Assembly (NCBI GenBank): GCA_026995045.1
Contig: JALWPK010000257.1
Coordinates: forward strand, 40,264 to 104,263
Source: Gammaproteobacteria bacterium
GTDB lineage: Bacteria; Pseudomonadota; Gammaproteobacteria; SZUA-229
DNA length: 64,000 bases
Direction of reading: 5' to 3'
Under the pieces are notes generated by a model. The model saw only the letters and a program-made list of their open reading frames with translations. It had not been told where the DNA came from and made no database searches. Position 1 is the first letter of the stretch. Each line of letters opens with the position of its first letter. The position numbers and the translations under genes were made by a program. Positions 45,273 through 54,164 of the stretch are shown piece by piece.

Positions 45273-46709
45273 TTATATCATCGGCGAGCGCATCACCATC
45301 ATTTTTTCGACTTGCATATCGCGGAAGGTGTGCGGGATGCCGCCAACGCCGTGTCCTGACACCTTGAGCCCGGCAAACGGCATCCAGTCGACGCGGAACG
45401 CCGTATGGTCGTTGACCATGACCGCCGAGCCGTTGAGGTGTTTGAAGGCGTACAGGCAGGTGTCGATGTTTTTCGAGAACACCGCCGCCTGGAACGACAC
45501 ATCCAGCGCATTGGCGCGGCGGATGGCGTCATCAATGTCGTCGTATTCGTACACCAGAATCACCGGCCCGAACACTTCGTTCTGCGAAATCACAGCGTCA
45601 TCCGGCGCATTGAACAGCACCGTGGGCGGGTACAGGCTGTCGCTGATTTTTTCACCGCCGGTAATGCATTCGGCGCCCTGTTCGATGGCTTCGTTCACCC
45701 ACTGATGCACCCGCTCGGTTTCGGCATGGCGAATCAGTGGGCCGACATCGGTATCGGGCAGGGTGGGGTCGCCGACTTTCATCGCCTTGCCGGCTTCTGC
45801 AATGCGCTCGGCCACTTCACGGGCAATCGACTTGTGCGCATAAACGCGCTGCACCGACACGCATACCTGTCCGGCATGGTAAAACCCGGCCTTGGCCAGC
45901 AGCGGAATGGCGTCGTCCAGGTCGGCGTCTTGCGCCACCACCACCGGCGCCACGCCGCCGTGCTCCAGCGCGCAGCGCGTACCGGGCGCGAGTTTGGAAC
46001 GCAACATCCAGCCGACTTTGGCGCTGCCGATGAAACTGAAAAACGCCACGCGTTTGTCAGTGACCAGCTGGGTGGCGATGTCGTTGGATTCGGTGACAAT
46101 GCCCTGGCACCAGCCTTCCGGCAGGCCGGCTTCACACAGAATGTTGATCAGGCGGAAGCAGGACAACGGCGTGTCGCCCGCCGGTTTGATAATCACCGGA
46201 CAACCGGCGGCCACCGCCGGGCCAATCTGATGCACCGCCAGGTTCAGCGGGTGGTTGAAGGCGCTGACCGCGACCACCACGCCAATCGGTTCACGCGTGG
46301 TGAAGGCCAGTCGATGCATGGAGGCCGCGTTTTTCTGCATCGGGATTTCCTCGCCGTGTTCAGTGCGCAGCACTTCGATGCAGTTTTTAATGCCGTCAAT
46401 CGCGCGCGCCACTTCCACGCGCGAATCGATCAGCGGCTTGCCGCCCTCGCGCGCCGCTTCCACCGCCAGCTCCTCGAAGCGTGACTGCATGATGTCAGCG
46501 GTCTTGTCGAGGATGTTGATGCGGGTTTCCGCGTCCAGCCAGTTGTTTTTGTCGCGGTACAGCGCGTCCGCCGTGCGCAGCGCGATGTCGACGGCATCGC
46601 TGCCGCCGGTTTCAATCGCGGCGATGTGGGCGCCATCGAACGGCGCCGTGACTTCGGCAGCGCCCGCAGGCGCTGCGTTGGGAACCAGTAATTTGAAATG
46701 CTCAGCCAT
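45273..46709 (-). CDS. NAD(P)-dependent aldehyde dehydrogenase
   Basis: A 478-residue ALDH-superfamily enzyme. The oxyanion Asn is in SAFNHPLNLAVHQ, the nucleotide-binding Lys in VIIKPAGDTPLS, the general-base Glu in CALEHGGVAPVVV (His replaces Leu of the usual ELGG), and the nucleophile Cys in GQVCVSVQRVYAH. The C-terminal FAGLKVSGHGVGGIPHT resembles the usual SG-x-G motif. It oxidises an aldehyde to the acid, but the substrate is not determined. It lies 126 bases after an acetolactate-synthase-like gene on the same strand; the pair probably forms one unit. Confidence 0.92.
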   Translation of the reverse strand: MAEHFKLLVPNAAPAGAAEVTAPFDGAHIAAIETGGSDAVDIALRTADALYRDKNNWLDAETRINILDKTADIMQSRFEELAVEAAREGGKPLIDSRVEVARAIDGIKNCIEVLRTEHGEEIPMQKNAASMHRLAFTTREPIGVVVAVSAFNHPLNLAVHQIGPAVAAGCPVIIKPAGDTPLSCFRLINILCEAGLPEGWCQGIVTESNDIATQLVTDKRVAFFSFIGSAKVGWMLRSKLAPGTRCALEHGGVAPVVVAQDADLDDAIPLLAKAGFYHAGQVCVSVQRVYAHKSIAREVAERIAEAGKAMKVGDPTLPDTDVGPLIRHAETERVHQWVNEAIEQGAECITGGEKISDSLYPPTVLFNAPDDAVISQNEVFGPVILVYEYDDIDDAIRRANALDVSFQAAVFSKNIDTCLYAFKHLNGSAVMVNDHTAFRVDWMPFAGLKVSGHGVGGIPHTFRDMQVEKMMVMRSPMI

Positions 46710-46835
46710 CGTGATGTCCTGCTTTTATTGTTGTCTGGGTGGCGCCGCAAAGGCGAGATGGGGTCAGGCTTGTTGTTGCATTTCGCCTGATGCCCTCCAG
46801 GCAGCCTCGTCGTTAACGGTTCGCGGTGCGCCGTG

Positions 46836-48488
46836 TTAAATCGGACAGGCAATATCGCCCAGTCGTTCGGTCAGTTTCATATTCTCCGCATAATCAATTG
46901 GTACGACAACCAGACTGGGGCCGAACTCATCAAAAGCGGCTTCCAGTGTGGCGGGCAAGTCTTTGCTGTTCTCAACATAATGGCCATGCCAGCCGAAGGC
47001 GGCGGCCAGTTGTTTCCAGTCGGGGTTGCCGAAACTGAGTTCGGTGTGCTTGCCGAAATGGTTTTGCTGTTTCCAGGCAATCAGACCGTACATATGGTCT
47101 TCCCACACCATCACCACGATGTCGGAATTGAGCCGGCGGGCGGTTTCCATTTCCTGCACATTCATCATGAAGCCGGCATCGCCACATATCGCCAGAATAC
47201 GTTTTTGCGGATACACCAGGTCGGCGGCAATCGCACCGGGCAGGGCGAAGCCCATTGAGCAGAAACCGTTGGGAATCAGGCAGGTGTTGGGCTCATGGCA
47301 CTGGTAATGTCGCGCAATCCACATTTTGTGCGCGCCGACATCAGACAACACAATGTCTTCGGCGTCGAGAAACTCGCGCACATCCCACAGTACTTTTTGC
47401 GGTTTGATTTTGCCTTCGGTGACATCGTCCTTGTACATCGCCAGCTCTTGTTTCATGGTTTCGCGGGTGGCTTTTTGCTGGCTGAGGTCGAATTCGAGGC
47501 CGCCGTTGGCGTCGACGCGTTCATTCAGCATCCACAGGGTGTGCGCCAGGTCGCCGACCACTTCGGTTTCCGGGTGGTAGTGTTCGTCGATTTCAGCGGG
47601 CAGGAAGTCAGCATGGATGATGTGCTTGTCGCGTTTGCTGTTCCACAGATGTGGGTGGTATTCCACCATGTCGTAACCGAGGCAGATCACCACATCGGCG
47701 GCGTCAACCGCGCAGGCGACAACATCCTTGGCCTGCAGGCCGATGGTGTACAGACAGTAATCGGCGTCCATGTCGACACAGCCCTTGGCCATGAAGGTGC
47801 TGACCACGCCAATGCCGGTTTTTTCGCAAAAGGCGCGCAACTGTTTGCTGGCGCGCTTGCGTATGCAGCCGTTGCCAGCGAGGATGATGGGGCGTTTGGC
47901 GTTTTTGATAATCTCGAACGCCTGGTCGACAATTTTGTCGTCCGGCACCGGGCGGCGGAAGCGTTGCGGCGCCAGCGGCTCGGTGGTGGCGTCTTTTTCG
48001 GCGATGTCTTCCGGCAATTCGATATGCACCGCGCCGGGTTTTTCGGTGCGCGCCAGCCGCACGGCCTTGCGCACGATTTCGGGAATGTTGTCCGGGTGCC
48101 AGACCGTGGTGGCCCATTTGGTGACCGGCTCGAACATGTGCACCACATCCATAATCTGGTGCGATTCCTTGTGTAGCCGCTCGGTGGAGCCCTGCCCGGT
48201 GAGCACCAGCATGGGCGCATGATCCATGTTGGAATCCGCCACCCCGGTAATCAGGTTGGTGGCGCCCGGCCCCAGCGTGCCCAGGCAACCGGCGGTGTGG
48301 CCGGTGAGGCGACCGTAGATTTCCGCCATGAAGGCCGCGCCCTGTTCGTGCCGCGTCAGAATGAACTTGATTTTGTCGGACTGTTCCAGCGACATCATGA
48401 AATCGGCGTTTTCCTCGCCGGGCACGCCGAAGATATATTCGATGCCTTCTTCTTCCAGGCATTTTACAAACAGGTCGGAAGCTTTCAT
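46836..48488 (-). CDS. Acetolactate-synthase-like ThDP enzyme
   Basis: A 550-residue thiamine-diphosphate enzyme with the acetolactate synthase large-subunit fold: N-terminal FGVPGEENADFM, the catalytic Glu in LTRHEQGAAFMAE (about residue 48), the middle domain starting RPIILAGNGCI, and the Mg/ThDP motif CGDAGFMMNVQEME (GDA in place of GDG). No regulatory subunit gene is adjacent, so a catabolic AlsS-like or other 2-oxoacid role is more likely than branched-chain biosynthesis. The pairing with an aldehyde dehydrogenase suggests that an aldehyde product is oxidised; that is inference. Confidence 0.88.
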   Translation of the reverse strand: MKASDLFVKCLEEEGIEYIFGVPGEENADFMMSLEQSDKIKFILTRHEQGAAFMAEIYGRLTGHTAGCLGTLGPGATNLITGVADSNMDHAPMLVLTGQGSTERLHKESHQIMDVVHMFEPVTKWATTVWHPDNIPEIVRKAVRLARTEKPGAVHIELPEDIAEKDATTEPLAPQRFRRPVPDDKIVDQAFEIIKNAKRPIILAGNGCIRKRASKQLRAFCEKTGIGVVSTFMAKGCVDMDADYCLYTIGLQAKDVVACAVDAADVVICLGYDMVEYHPHLWNSKRDKHIIHADFLPAEIDEHYHPETEVVGDLAHTLWMLNERVDANGGLEFDLSQQKATRETMKQELAMYKDDVTEGKIKPQKVLWDVREFLDAEDIVLSDVGAHKMWIARHYQCHEPNTCLIPNGFCSMGFALPGAIAADLVYPQKRILAICGDAGFMMNVQEMETARRLNSDIVVMVWEDHMYGLIAWKQQNHFGKHTELSFGNPDWKQLAAAFGWHGHYVENSKDLPATLEAAFDEFGPSLVVVPIDYAENMKLTERLGDIACPI

Positions 48489-48666
48489 CGTGATCCTTCT
48501 TTTGTTATTTGTTGTTCAGGCCAGTGAAAACGTCAACTGTGCCGCCACTATATGCCAGTGTGGTTGATGACGCCAGTGCTGCGGCTGAGTTGTGGCTTGA
48601 ATCGCAGCAAGTTCAGTATGTTAGAATGTGCTCACCCCAGCCACACAACCCAAACCGGAGGCGGTC

Positions 48667-49212
48667 ATGAACCAGCAAGCCCATTCGATGCTACACCCGC
48701 GAAGCCTGACATTGCTGGCGATTATTTTCGCCGTGGTGCTGTTTCGTTTTCTGCCGCATCCTCCCAATGTATCGCCCGTCGCCGCGATTTCTTTATTCGC
48801 CGGCGCGTATTTTGTTGACCGCAAGCTGGCGTTTGTGGTTCCGTTCTCCGCCATGCTGCTGAGCGACATGGTGCTGGGTTTTCACAGTACGATGGTATTT
48901 GTGTATGCGGCGCTGGGTCTGACGGTGGTGATGGGTTTCTGGCTGCAAAGGCGCCGCTCCATCACCAATATCACGCTTGCGGCGGTTGGCTCCTCGCTGC
49001 TGTTTTTTGTGATTACCAATTTCGGCGTCTGGTTCAGTGGCCTGCACGGTTATGCGATGAATGCGCAGGGGCTGATGCAAACCTACATCGCAGGCATTCC
49101 TTTCCTGCAAAACAGCGTGCTGGGCAATCTGGCTTTTGTCGCCCTGTTGTTCGGCGGCTTTGGCTGGCTGCAGAAAGTCAACCGCAAGCTGCAAGTCAGT
49201 CCTTTGCACTGA
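48667..49212 (+). CDS. DUF6580-type putative transport membrane protein
   Basis: A 181-residue protein with about five helices. The segment FRFLPHPPNVSPVAAISLFAG and the later SDMVLGFHSTMVFVYAALGL are recognisable for this family, which resembles the substrate-binding S components of ECF transporters. ATG 48667 has the ribosome site CCGGAGGCGGTC and is preferred to 48628. No ECF ATPase is nearby. A vitamin or cofactor substrate is possible; it lies about 4.4 kb from the B12 genes but is not linked to them. Confidence 0.75.
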   Translation: MNQQAHSMLHPRSLTLLAIIFAVVLFRFLPHPPNVSPVAAISLFAGAYFVDRKLAFVVPFSAMLLSDMVLGFHSTMVFVYAALGLTVVMGFWLQRRRSITNITLAAVGSSLLFFVITNFGVWFSGLHGYAMNAQGLMQTYIAGIPFLQNSVLGNLAFVALLFGGFGWLQKVNRKLQVSPLH

Positions 49213-49230
49213 GCTTGCGGCAACAGCCTG

Positions 49231-50004
49231 TTAGTTCTTGAGGCCGATGCCGCGGTTGAGCAGGAACATGCTGTAACTGAACAGCGCGACAATGAACCCC
49301 AGTATGATGCCAAAGGCCACGCCGAGGTGGATGTCGGTGATGCCGAGCAGGCCGTAGCGGAAAGCGTTAATCATATACAGAATCGGGTTCACCAGGGACA
49401 CATCCTGCCAGAATTGCGGCAGCATCTTGATAGAATAAAAAATCCCGCCCAGATAGGTCAGCGGCGTCAGCACGAAGGTGGGGATGATGCTGATGTCGTC
49501 AAAACTTTTTGCATATACCGCGTTGATAAAACCGGCCAGTGAAAACAGCACGGCCGTCAGAAAGAAAACCGCAAAAGTCACGCCGTAGCTGTGAATGCTG
49601 AGGTCGGAAAAAAACATCGACACGGCGGTCACCACCACGCCGACCACCAGACCACGCGCAATGCCCCCGGCGACAAAGCCACCCAGAATAATATAATTCG
49701 GCAGGGGCGAAATCAGCATTTCCTCAATACTTTTGTGGAACTTGGCGCTGAAAAACGACGACACCACATTGGCGTAGGAATTGGAAATCACCGACATCAA
49801 TATCAGCCCCGGCACGATATAGTCCATGTAGGAATAACCGTCGATGTCGCTCAGCTGCGAGCCGATCAACTGGCCGAAGATAATAAAGTACAAGGCCACC
49901 GTAATGGCCGGGGGCAGCACCGTCTGAATCCAGATGCGGATAAAACGCAGGAACTCGCGCACTGTAATGGTGTATAGCGCAATCAGTTGCTGGCGAAGCG
50001 TCAT
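49231..50004 (-). CDS. ABC-2 type permease, YadH-like
   Basis: A 257-residue six-helix permease of an exporter. The sequence TVREFLRFIRIWIQTVLPPA and the FHKSIEEMLISPLPNYIILG loop are typical of YadH and other ABC-2 permeases. Its start overlaps the stop of the ATPase gene by 4 bases (ATGA), forming a two-gene exporter. The substrate is unknown. Confidence 0.9.
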   Translation of the reverse strand: MTLRQQLIALYTITVREFLRFIRIWIQTVLPPAITVALYFIIFGQLIGSQLSDIDGYSYMDYIVPGLILMSVISNSYANVVSSFFSAKFHKSIEEMLISPLPNYIILGGFVAGGIARGLVVGVVVTAVSMFFSDLSIHSYGVTFAVFFLTAVLFSLAGFINAVYAKSFDDISIIPTFVLTPLTYLGGIFYSIKMLPQFWQDVSLVNPILYMINAFRYGLLGITDIHLGVAFGIILGFIVALFSYSMFLLNRGIGLKN

Positions 50005-50930
50005 GCGGCGTTGTCCTTTTTGTTGTTGCGCAGCATCGACATGAACAGTTGTTCCAGCCGGTTGCTTTTGTTTTTCATGCTGAGCACATGAATGTTGCAG
50101 GCGGACAGAATGGCGAACATCTCATTCATGCTCTGGTCTTTGTGAATGTCCACTTCCAGGGTGGTGGGGTCAAGCAGGCGTACGTCGTATTCAGCGCAGT
50201 CCGGCAGACTGTCGACCCGGGTGTCGAGGTAGAGCACAAAGGTTTCGGTGTGCAGCCGCCGCAACAGGTCGCGCATGCTGGTTTGTTCGATGGTGACGCC
50301 GGCATCAATGATGGCGATGTTGTTGCACAGGCTTTCGGCTTCTTCCAGATAGTGAGTCGTTAAAATAATCGTCGTGCCCTGGGCGTTGATTTGTTGCATG
50401 AAACGCCACATGGAGCGGCGGATTTCGATATCGACGCCGGCGGTGGGCTCGTCAAGAATCAGCAGCTTTGGCCGATGCACCAGCGCGCGCGCAATCATCA
50501 ACCGGCGTTTCATGCCGCCGGAGAGTTCTTTCGCCATTTCAAAACGCTTGTCCCACAAATCCAGTTCCTTCAGGCAGTGTTCCGTGCGTTCCGTGGCGAG
50601 CTTACGGCTGATGCCGTAGTAACCGGCCTGGTTGATCAGGATTTCGCCGATCGGCTGGAAAATGTTGAAATTGAATTCCTGCGGCACCAGCCCGATCTGG
50701 CTTTTCACCCACGCCGGGTCGTCGTCCAGGTCGACGCCAAACACCTTGACGCTGCCGGCGGTTTTATTCACCAGCGAGCACAAAATGCCTATGGTGGTGG
50801 ACTTGCCCGCGCCGTTGGGGCCGAGCAGGGCAAAAAAGTCGCCCTGCTGCACTTCCAGGTTGACGCCTTTGAGCGCCACCACGCCGTTGGCGTAGGTTTT
50901 TTGCAGATTATGAATTTGCAGCGCTTTCAA
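50001..50930 (-). CDS. ABC exporter ATPase, YadG-like
   Basis: A 309-residue ATPase with Walker A LGPNGAGKSTT, Q-loop LVPQEFNFN, signature ELSGGMKRRLMIARALVHRP, Walker B LLILDEPTAGVD and H-loop ILTTHYLEEAESL. A C-terminal extension of about 90 residues follows. The FNFNIFQPI segment is characteristic of YadG. It pairs with the adjacent permease. It is divergent from a TetR-type regulator 190 bases away, which might control it. Confidence 0.92.
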   Translation of the reverse strand: MKALQIHNLQKTYANGVVALKGVNLEVQQGDFFALLGPNGAGKSTTIGILCSLVNKTAGSVKVFGVDLDDDPAWVKSQIGLVPQEFNFNIFQPIGEILINQAGYYGISRKLATERTEHCLKELDLWDKRFEMAKELSGGMKRRLMIARALVHRPKLLILDEPTAGVDIEIRRSMWRFMQQINAQGTTIILTTHYLEEAESLCNNIAIIDAGVTIEQTSMRDLLRRLHTETFVLYLDTRVDSLPDCAEYDVRLLDPTTLEVDIHKDQSMNEMFAILSACNIHVLSMKNKSNRLEQLFMSMLRNNKKDNAA

Positions 50931-51120
50931 CAGCTTTTCCGTGGTTGCCCGGAGTGGCGAAGATAGAGCCTAACTCACTGAATAACAAGTAATAATACAA
51001 TAGCGCAGCAGCCTGACAAAAGTATCAGTTTACAAAAATCATACGCGCGTCTAAGATTTGGTGAACACACTAACATTCCCGGGCCTGCCATACCAGCCCC
51101 GGGTGTCCAACGGGAGCATA

Positions 51121-51693
51121 ATGGGCGCAAAAGGCGAAAACAACCGGCAGCGAATTGTGGAGGCGGCGGATCAGCTGTTCTACACCCGCGGCTACAACCA
51201 GACCTCGTTCCGTGATATTTCCGATATGACCGGCATCCCGCGTGGTAATTTTTATTATTATTTTAAAACCAAGGACGAGATTCTCAATGCGGTCATCGAT
51301 AACCGCCTGCTTGGCGTGCAGGATTATCTGCGGCAATGCGACGCGGTGTCGGACAATCCACGCGAGCGCCTGCTGGCGTTCACCGATATTCTGGAAAACA
51401 ACAAATCCAATGTGGTGGAATTCGGCTGCCCGCTGGGTTCGCTCTCCAGTGAGTTGGCCAAGGACGATGCGCAGTTGCAGCAGGCCTCGGTGCGGGCGTT
51501 CGAGGTGATTCGCCAATGGTTGAAACAACAGTTCGCCGAACTCGGTTTCAGCAACGCGGATGACCGGGCGATGGACATGCTGGCGCGCATGCAAGGCATC
51601 ACGGTGATGAGCTGCGCGTTCAAGGATATGCCGTTTCTGGAGCGCAGCAACGCCGAAATGAAAGAGTGGGTCAACCAGCAAACCCTGAACTGA
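51121..51693 (+). CDS. TetR-family transcriptional regulator
   Basis: A 190-residue regulator. The N-terminal HTH reads RQRIVEAADQLFYTRGYNQTSFRDISDMTGIPRGNFYYYFKTKDEIL, the classical TetR pattern; the C-terminal ligand domain is helical. ATG 51121 follows CGGGAGCATA and is preferred to the track start at 51058. It is divergent from the yadGH-like exporter and 13 bases upstream of an uncharacterised gene. The inducer is unknown. Confidence 0.92.
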   Translation: MGAKGENNRQRIVEAADQLFYTRGYNQTSFRDISDMTGIPRGNFYYYFKTKDEILNAVIDNRLLGVQDYLRQCDAVSDNPRERLLAFTDILENNKSNVVEFGCPLGSLSSELAKDDAQLQQASVRAFEVIRQWLKQQFAELGFSNADDRAMDMLARMQGITVMSCAFKDMPFLERSNAEMKEWVNQQTLN

Positions 51694-51706
51694 TCCGGAG
51701 GCGCAC

Positions 51707-52159
51707 ATGGACTCATCAACCTCACAGACTTACCTGGACGCGTTTCGCGGCAACTTTACCTCGCTGATGCGCTGGCCGCATCTGGATGAATTCTGGGACA
51801 GGCTCAAGACGCAGGCCGACGATGGCTGGTATATTTATGCGGTAGGCGAGCAGCCTCCTGAAAAACCGGTGAGCAAACAGCAGTTGTTGACCTTTGTCGA
51901 TGAAATCGACGCTCTGCTGCGCCGCGAACACGAGGAAGACTATTGCGGTATTGTGTACACCGACGACAGGGAGCATCCCGCCTTTATCAAGATATTCGAC
52001 CCAAACAATCTCGGCGTGTCCTGCGGCTTTAGTGAAAAACCGCCCCTGCCGGGCTGGATATTGTCGCGCATCCCGCCAATCGAACTGGAGCAGGCGTTGT
52101 ACCCGCCGAATAACCGCAGGCGCTGGTGGAAGCGTCTGTTTGGCGGCGAGGCCGCCTGA
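51707..52159 (+). CDS. Uncharacterised conserved-looking protein
   Basis: A 150-residue soluble protein with no signal peptide. It is rich in Trp and Asp/Glu (LMRWPHLDEFWDRLKTQADD, YIYAVGEQPPEKPVSKQQL) and has a later GIVYTDDREHPAFIKIFDPN block and a basic C-terminus (PPNNRRRWWKRLFGG). ATG 51707 follows CGGAGGCGCAC. It is probably co-transcribed with the TetR gene. I do not recognise a named family. Confidence 0.72.
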   Translation: MDSSTSQTYLDAFRGNFTSLMRWPHLDEFWDRLKTQADDGWYIYAVGEQPPEKPVSKQQLLTFVDEIDALLRREHEEDYCGIVYTDDREHPAFIKIFDPNNLGVSCGFSEKPPLPGWILSRIPPIELEQALYPPNNRRRWWKRLFGGEAA

Positions 52160-52162
52160 GGT

Positions 52163-52357
52163 TTATTGCATTACCTGTTCGCGTTTATTGCGATACTGCA
52201 AATAACTGTCGCTTGCTGTTTGCATGCATTCATCATATTGCGCCCCCGAGAAGCGGGCGCATTCCAGCTGTTGCCGTTGACGCGCGCCTTCATACAGGTT
52301 GGCGCTGGCGCAGGCCTGCAACGCCAGCACCCCAGTCAGCATGACGGCTTTATTCAT
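52163..52357 (-). CDS. Small lipoprotein
   Basis: A 64-residue protein with a lipobox (VLALQAC near residue 16), then a short polar helical part with two Cys (CARFSGAQYDECMQTASDSY). ATG 52357 overlaps the tlpA-like gene stop by 8 bases and is the last gene of that minus-strand run. The function is unknown; length and composition resemble small envelope lipoproteins. Confidence 0.65.
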   Translation of the reverse strand: MNKAVMLTGVLALQACASANLYEGARQRQQLECARFSGAQYDECMQTASDSYLQYRNKREQVMQ

Positions 52358-52895
52358 CAATCAGTTGCTTGATAATCTTCACCACCGCCGGATGGTCAAA
52401 CTCGCGCCCGCCCACTGCGCGGTAGCGAATATAGCCGCGCTTGTCGATGATATACGATGTCGGCAGGCCGTTGACGCGGTAACGCTGTGACACATTGCTG
52501 TCGGTATCAAACAAAATCGTGAAGGTCGGGTCGACTTCAAGCTGGCCGGTGTAGGCGAACACATGGTCGGGGGTTTCCATCTGGTTAATCGCGACCACGG
52601 CGAAGGTGTCGCTGTCCAGCATTTTGTGTAGGCGCTCCATCGACGGCATTTCGCGGCGGCACGGCGGACACCAGGTCGCCCAGAAATTCAGCATGATGAC
52701 CTTGCCCTTGTAATCATCCAGCCGGTGGGTCTCCTCATCCATGTCCCGCAGTTTGAAATCGGGCGCCGCCACCGGATACGGCAGCTTGCTCAGATGATGG
52801 CTGAGTTTGGGTTGTTCGCGTTCCGCGCTGGCGCTGATGCTGAACGCAAACAGCAGGCAGAAAACAATACAGTTGCGAATCGATTTTATCGTCAT
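52350..52895 (-). CDS. TlpA-like thiol:disulfide oxidoreductase
   Basis: A 181-residue secreted thioredoxin-fold protein. Signal peptide NCIVFCLLFAFSISASA; AhpC/TSA-type start (PDFKLRDMDEETHRLDDYKG) and redox motif WCPPCRRE; cis-Pro region VNGLPTSYIID. It likely reduces or exchanges disulfides in the periplasm, possibly for cytochrome c maturation. ATG 52895 overlaps the upstream gene by 4 bases and is preferred to 52925. Confidence 0.9.
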   Translation of the reverse strand: MTIKSIRNCIVFCLLFAFSISASAEREQPKLSHHLSKLPYPVAAPDFKLRDMDEETHRLDDYKGKVIMLNFWATWCPPCRREMPSMERLHKMLDSDTFAVVAINQMETPDHVFAYTGQLEVDPTFTILFDTDSNVSQRYRVNGLPTSYIIDKRGYIRYRAVGGREFDHPAVVKIIKQLIDE

Positions 52896-53452
52896 GGTCT
52901 TATCGGTACCTGTTCGGGTGGGCATTGCATGTTTTTCAGCACGGCGCTGTGTTTCACGCCATCCAGCGTCCAGTTATAGTGTAAATCAAAGCGGCTGTTG
53001 CGCGGCGCCTTGATGGTGGTAAAGCCCTGTTGCCAGTCGCCTTCATAAAATTCGCCCTGATCCGGTAACAGCGTCCACGAAAAAATGATGCCGGATTTTT
53101 TCCACTGTTCCAGCCATTCGGTTTTGGTTTTGACCGGATAGCGCTTGCCATCGAGCACATAATACCAGTCGGCGACGCGGTAGCGCAGGGGTTTGTCCGA
53201 GGTGTTCTTGATGACGCTGCCGTAAACACAATAGCCGGCAATGTCTTCAATCACCGGTTTGGGAAAATTGTGTCCGCCATAAACCGCGCGGATAAAGTCC
53301 GGCACGACCTGAATCAGTTCGATGCTGAAACCGTTTTCCGCATTGCTGTAGGTCAGCAGGCCGTTGTCCGGGTTTTTGATGACCTGCATGGCGTGGCCCG
53401 CGCCGGCGGTCAGCGTCAATACAATAAAAACTATAACCGGCTTGTGTGGCAT
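52892..53452 (-). CDS. Uncharacterised secreted protein
   Basis: A 186-residue protein with a signal peptide (PVIVFIVLTLTAGAGHA). The mature part looks beta-rich, with many aromatics (PDFIRAVYGGHNFPKPV, RVADWYYVLDGKRYPV) and two Cys (YCVYGS, MQCPPEQ). ATG 53452 is preferred over 53512. The stop overlaps the tlpA-like start (ATGA), so the two are coupled; the Cys pair might be a TlpA substrate. No family is recognised. Confidence 0.7.
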   Translation of the reverse strand: MPHKPVIVFIVLTLTAGAGHAMQVIKNPDNGLLTYSNAENGFSIELIQVVPDFIRAVYGGHNFPKPVIEDIAGYCVYGSVIKNTSDKPLRYRVADWYYVLDGKRYPVKTKTEWLEQWKKSGIIFSWTLLPDQGEFYEGDWQQGFTTIKAPRNSRFDLHYNWTLDGVKHSAVLKNMQCPPEQVPIRP

Positions 53453-53456
53453 GGCG

Positions 53457-54164
53457 TCAGCTCGCGTGCGTCGGGTAGCTTTGTCGCGCCGTGATAAAAC
53501 GAACCATAGCATGTGTCAGCAAGATAATCAGCCACGCCAGCAACATGCTGACGATAGTGTGGCTGAGAAAATGATCGCCAATCAGCATTTTGTAGAAGCC
53601 GGTCACCCAGCCGACAGTGAGGGCGAACGCCACCGCCAGTCTCCGGTTGCGCCGGCTCTTGAACAGGAAAAACAGCGACAGCAGGGCGAAGCCGCCGCTG
53701 GCGTGCGCCGCCGGGTAGCAGCGTTGCACGGTGTCCGGGCGCGCGTCAGCCGGCCAGCTGGCGAACAGGGTGACATGCGGCAATGCGCCGTTGTAATGGC
53801 TGATGTCTTTCGGGCAGGGAACGTTGGTTTCGGCCTTGAGCGAGGCGATGACCAGCGGCACAAGAATGGTCGACAGCAGCACCGTGAGCAAACCGGTTTT
53901 ATACTCCCGGATGCGCGGCTGTTTTCTGAAGACGACAAGGGTAATCAACAATACCAGAACGCCGAGCATATACAGCCTTTTGATGCCGTCATACAGCAAC
54001 AGTTTCCACGGCTGCTGGTCACGGTCAAGCAGCCAGTGTTGCGCGGTGAAGTCGTACAGGTAATCCTGCGCCAGAATATCAAGCTGGCTGTTTTCGAATA
54101 CCACCAGGGTGAGCGCGAGCAGGGTGGTGGTAATCAAAAACTGTCTAGCGATGTTGAACGCCAT
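53457..54164 (-). CDS. PAP2-type membrane phosphatase
   Basis: A 235-residue protein with six helices and the acid-phosphatase motifs: RCYPAAHASGGFAL (motif 2) and GFYKMLIGDHFLSHTIVS (motif 3). Motif 1 (K-x6-RP) appears modified around LKAETNVPCPKDISHY. Such enzymes remove phosphate from undecaprenyl pyrophosphate or lipid A. It overlaps the phosphoethanolamine transferase gene by 20 bases, suggesting joint lipid A remodelling. Confidence 0.87.
   Translation of the reverse strand: MAFNIARQFLITTTLLALTLVVFENSQLDILAQDYLYDFTAQHWLLDRDQQPWKLLLYDGIKRLYMLGVLVLLITLVVFRKQPRIREYKTGLLTVLLSTILVPLVIASLKAETNVPCPKDISHYNGALPHVTLFASWPADARPDTVQRCYPAAHASGGFALLSLFFLFKSRRNRRLAVAFALTVGWVTGFYKMLIGDHFLSHTIVSMLLAWLIILLTHAMVRFITARQSYPTHAS

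Noticed and set aside
45225-45275. Hairpin near the 3' end of the aldehyde dehydrogenase gene
   Set aside because: Stem has a mismatch and the T-run lies on the wrong side for the minus-strand gene.
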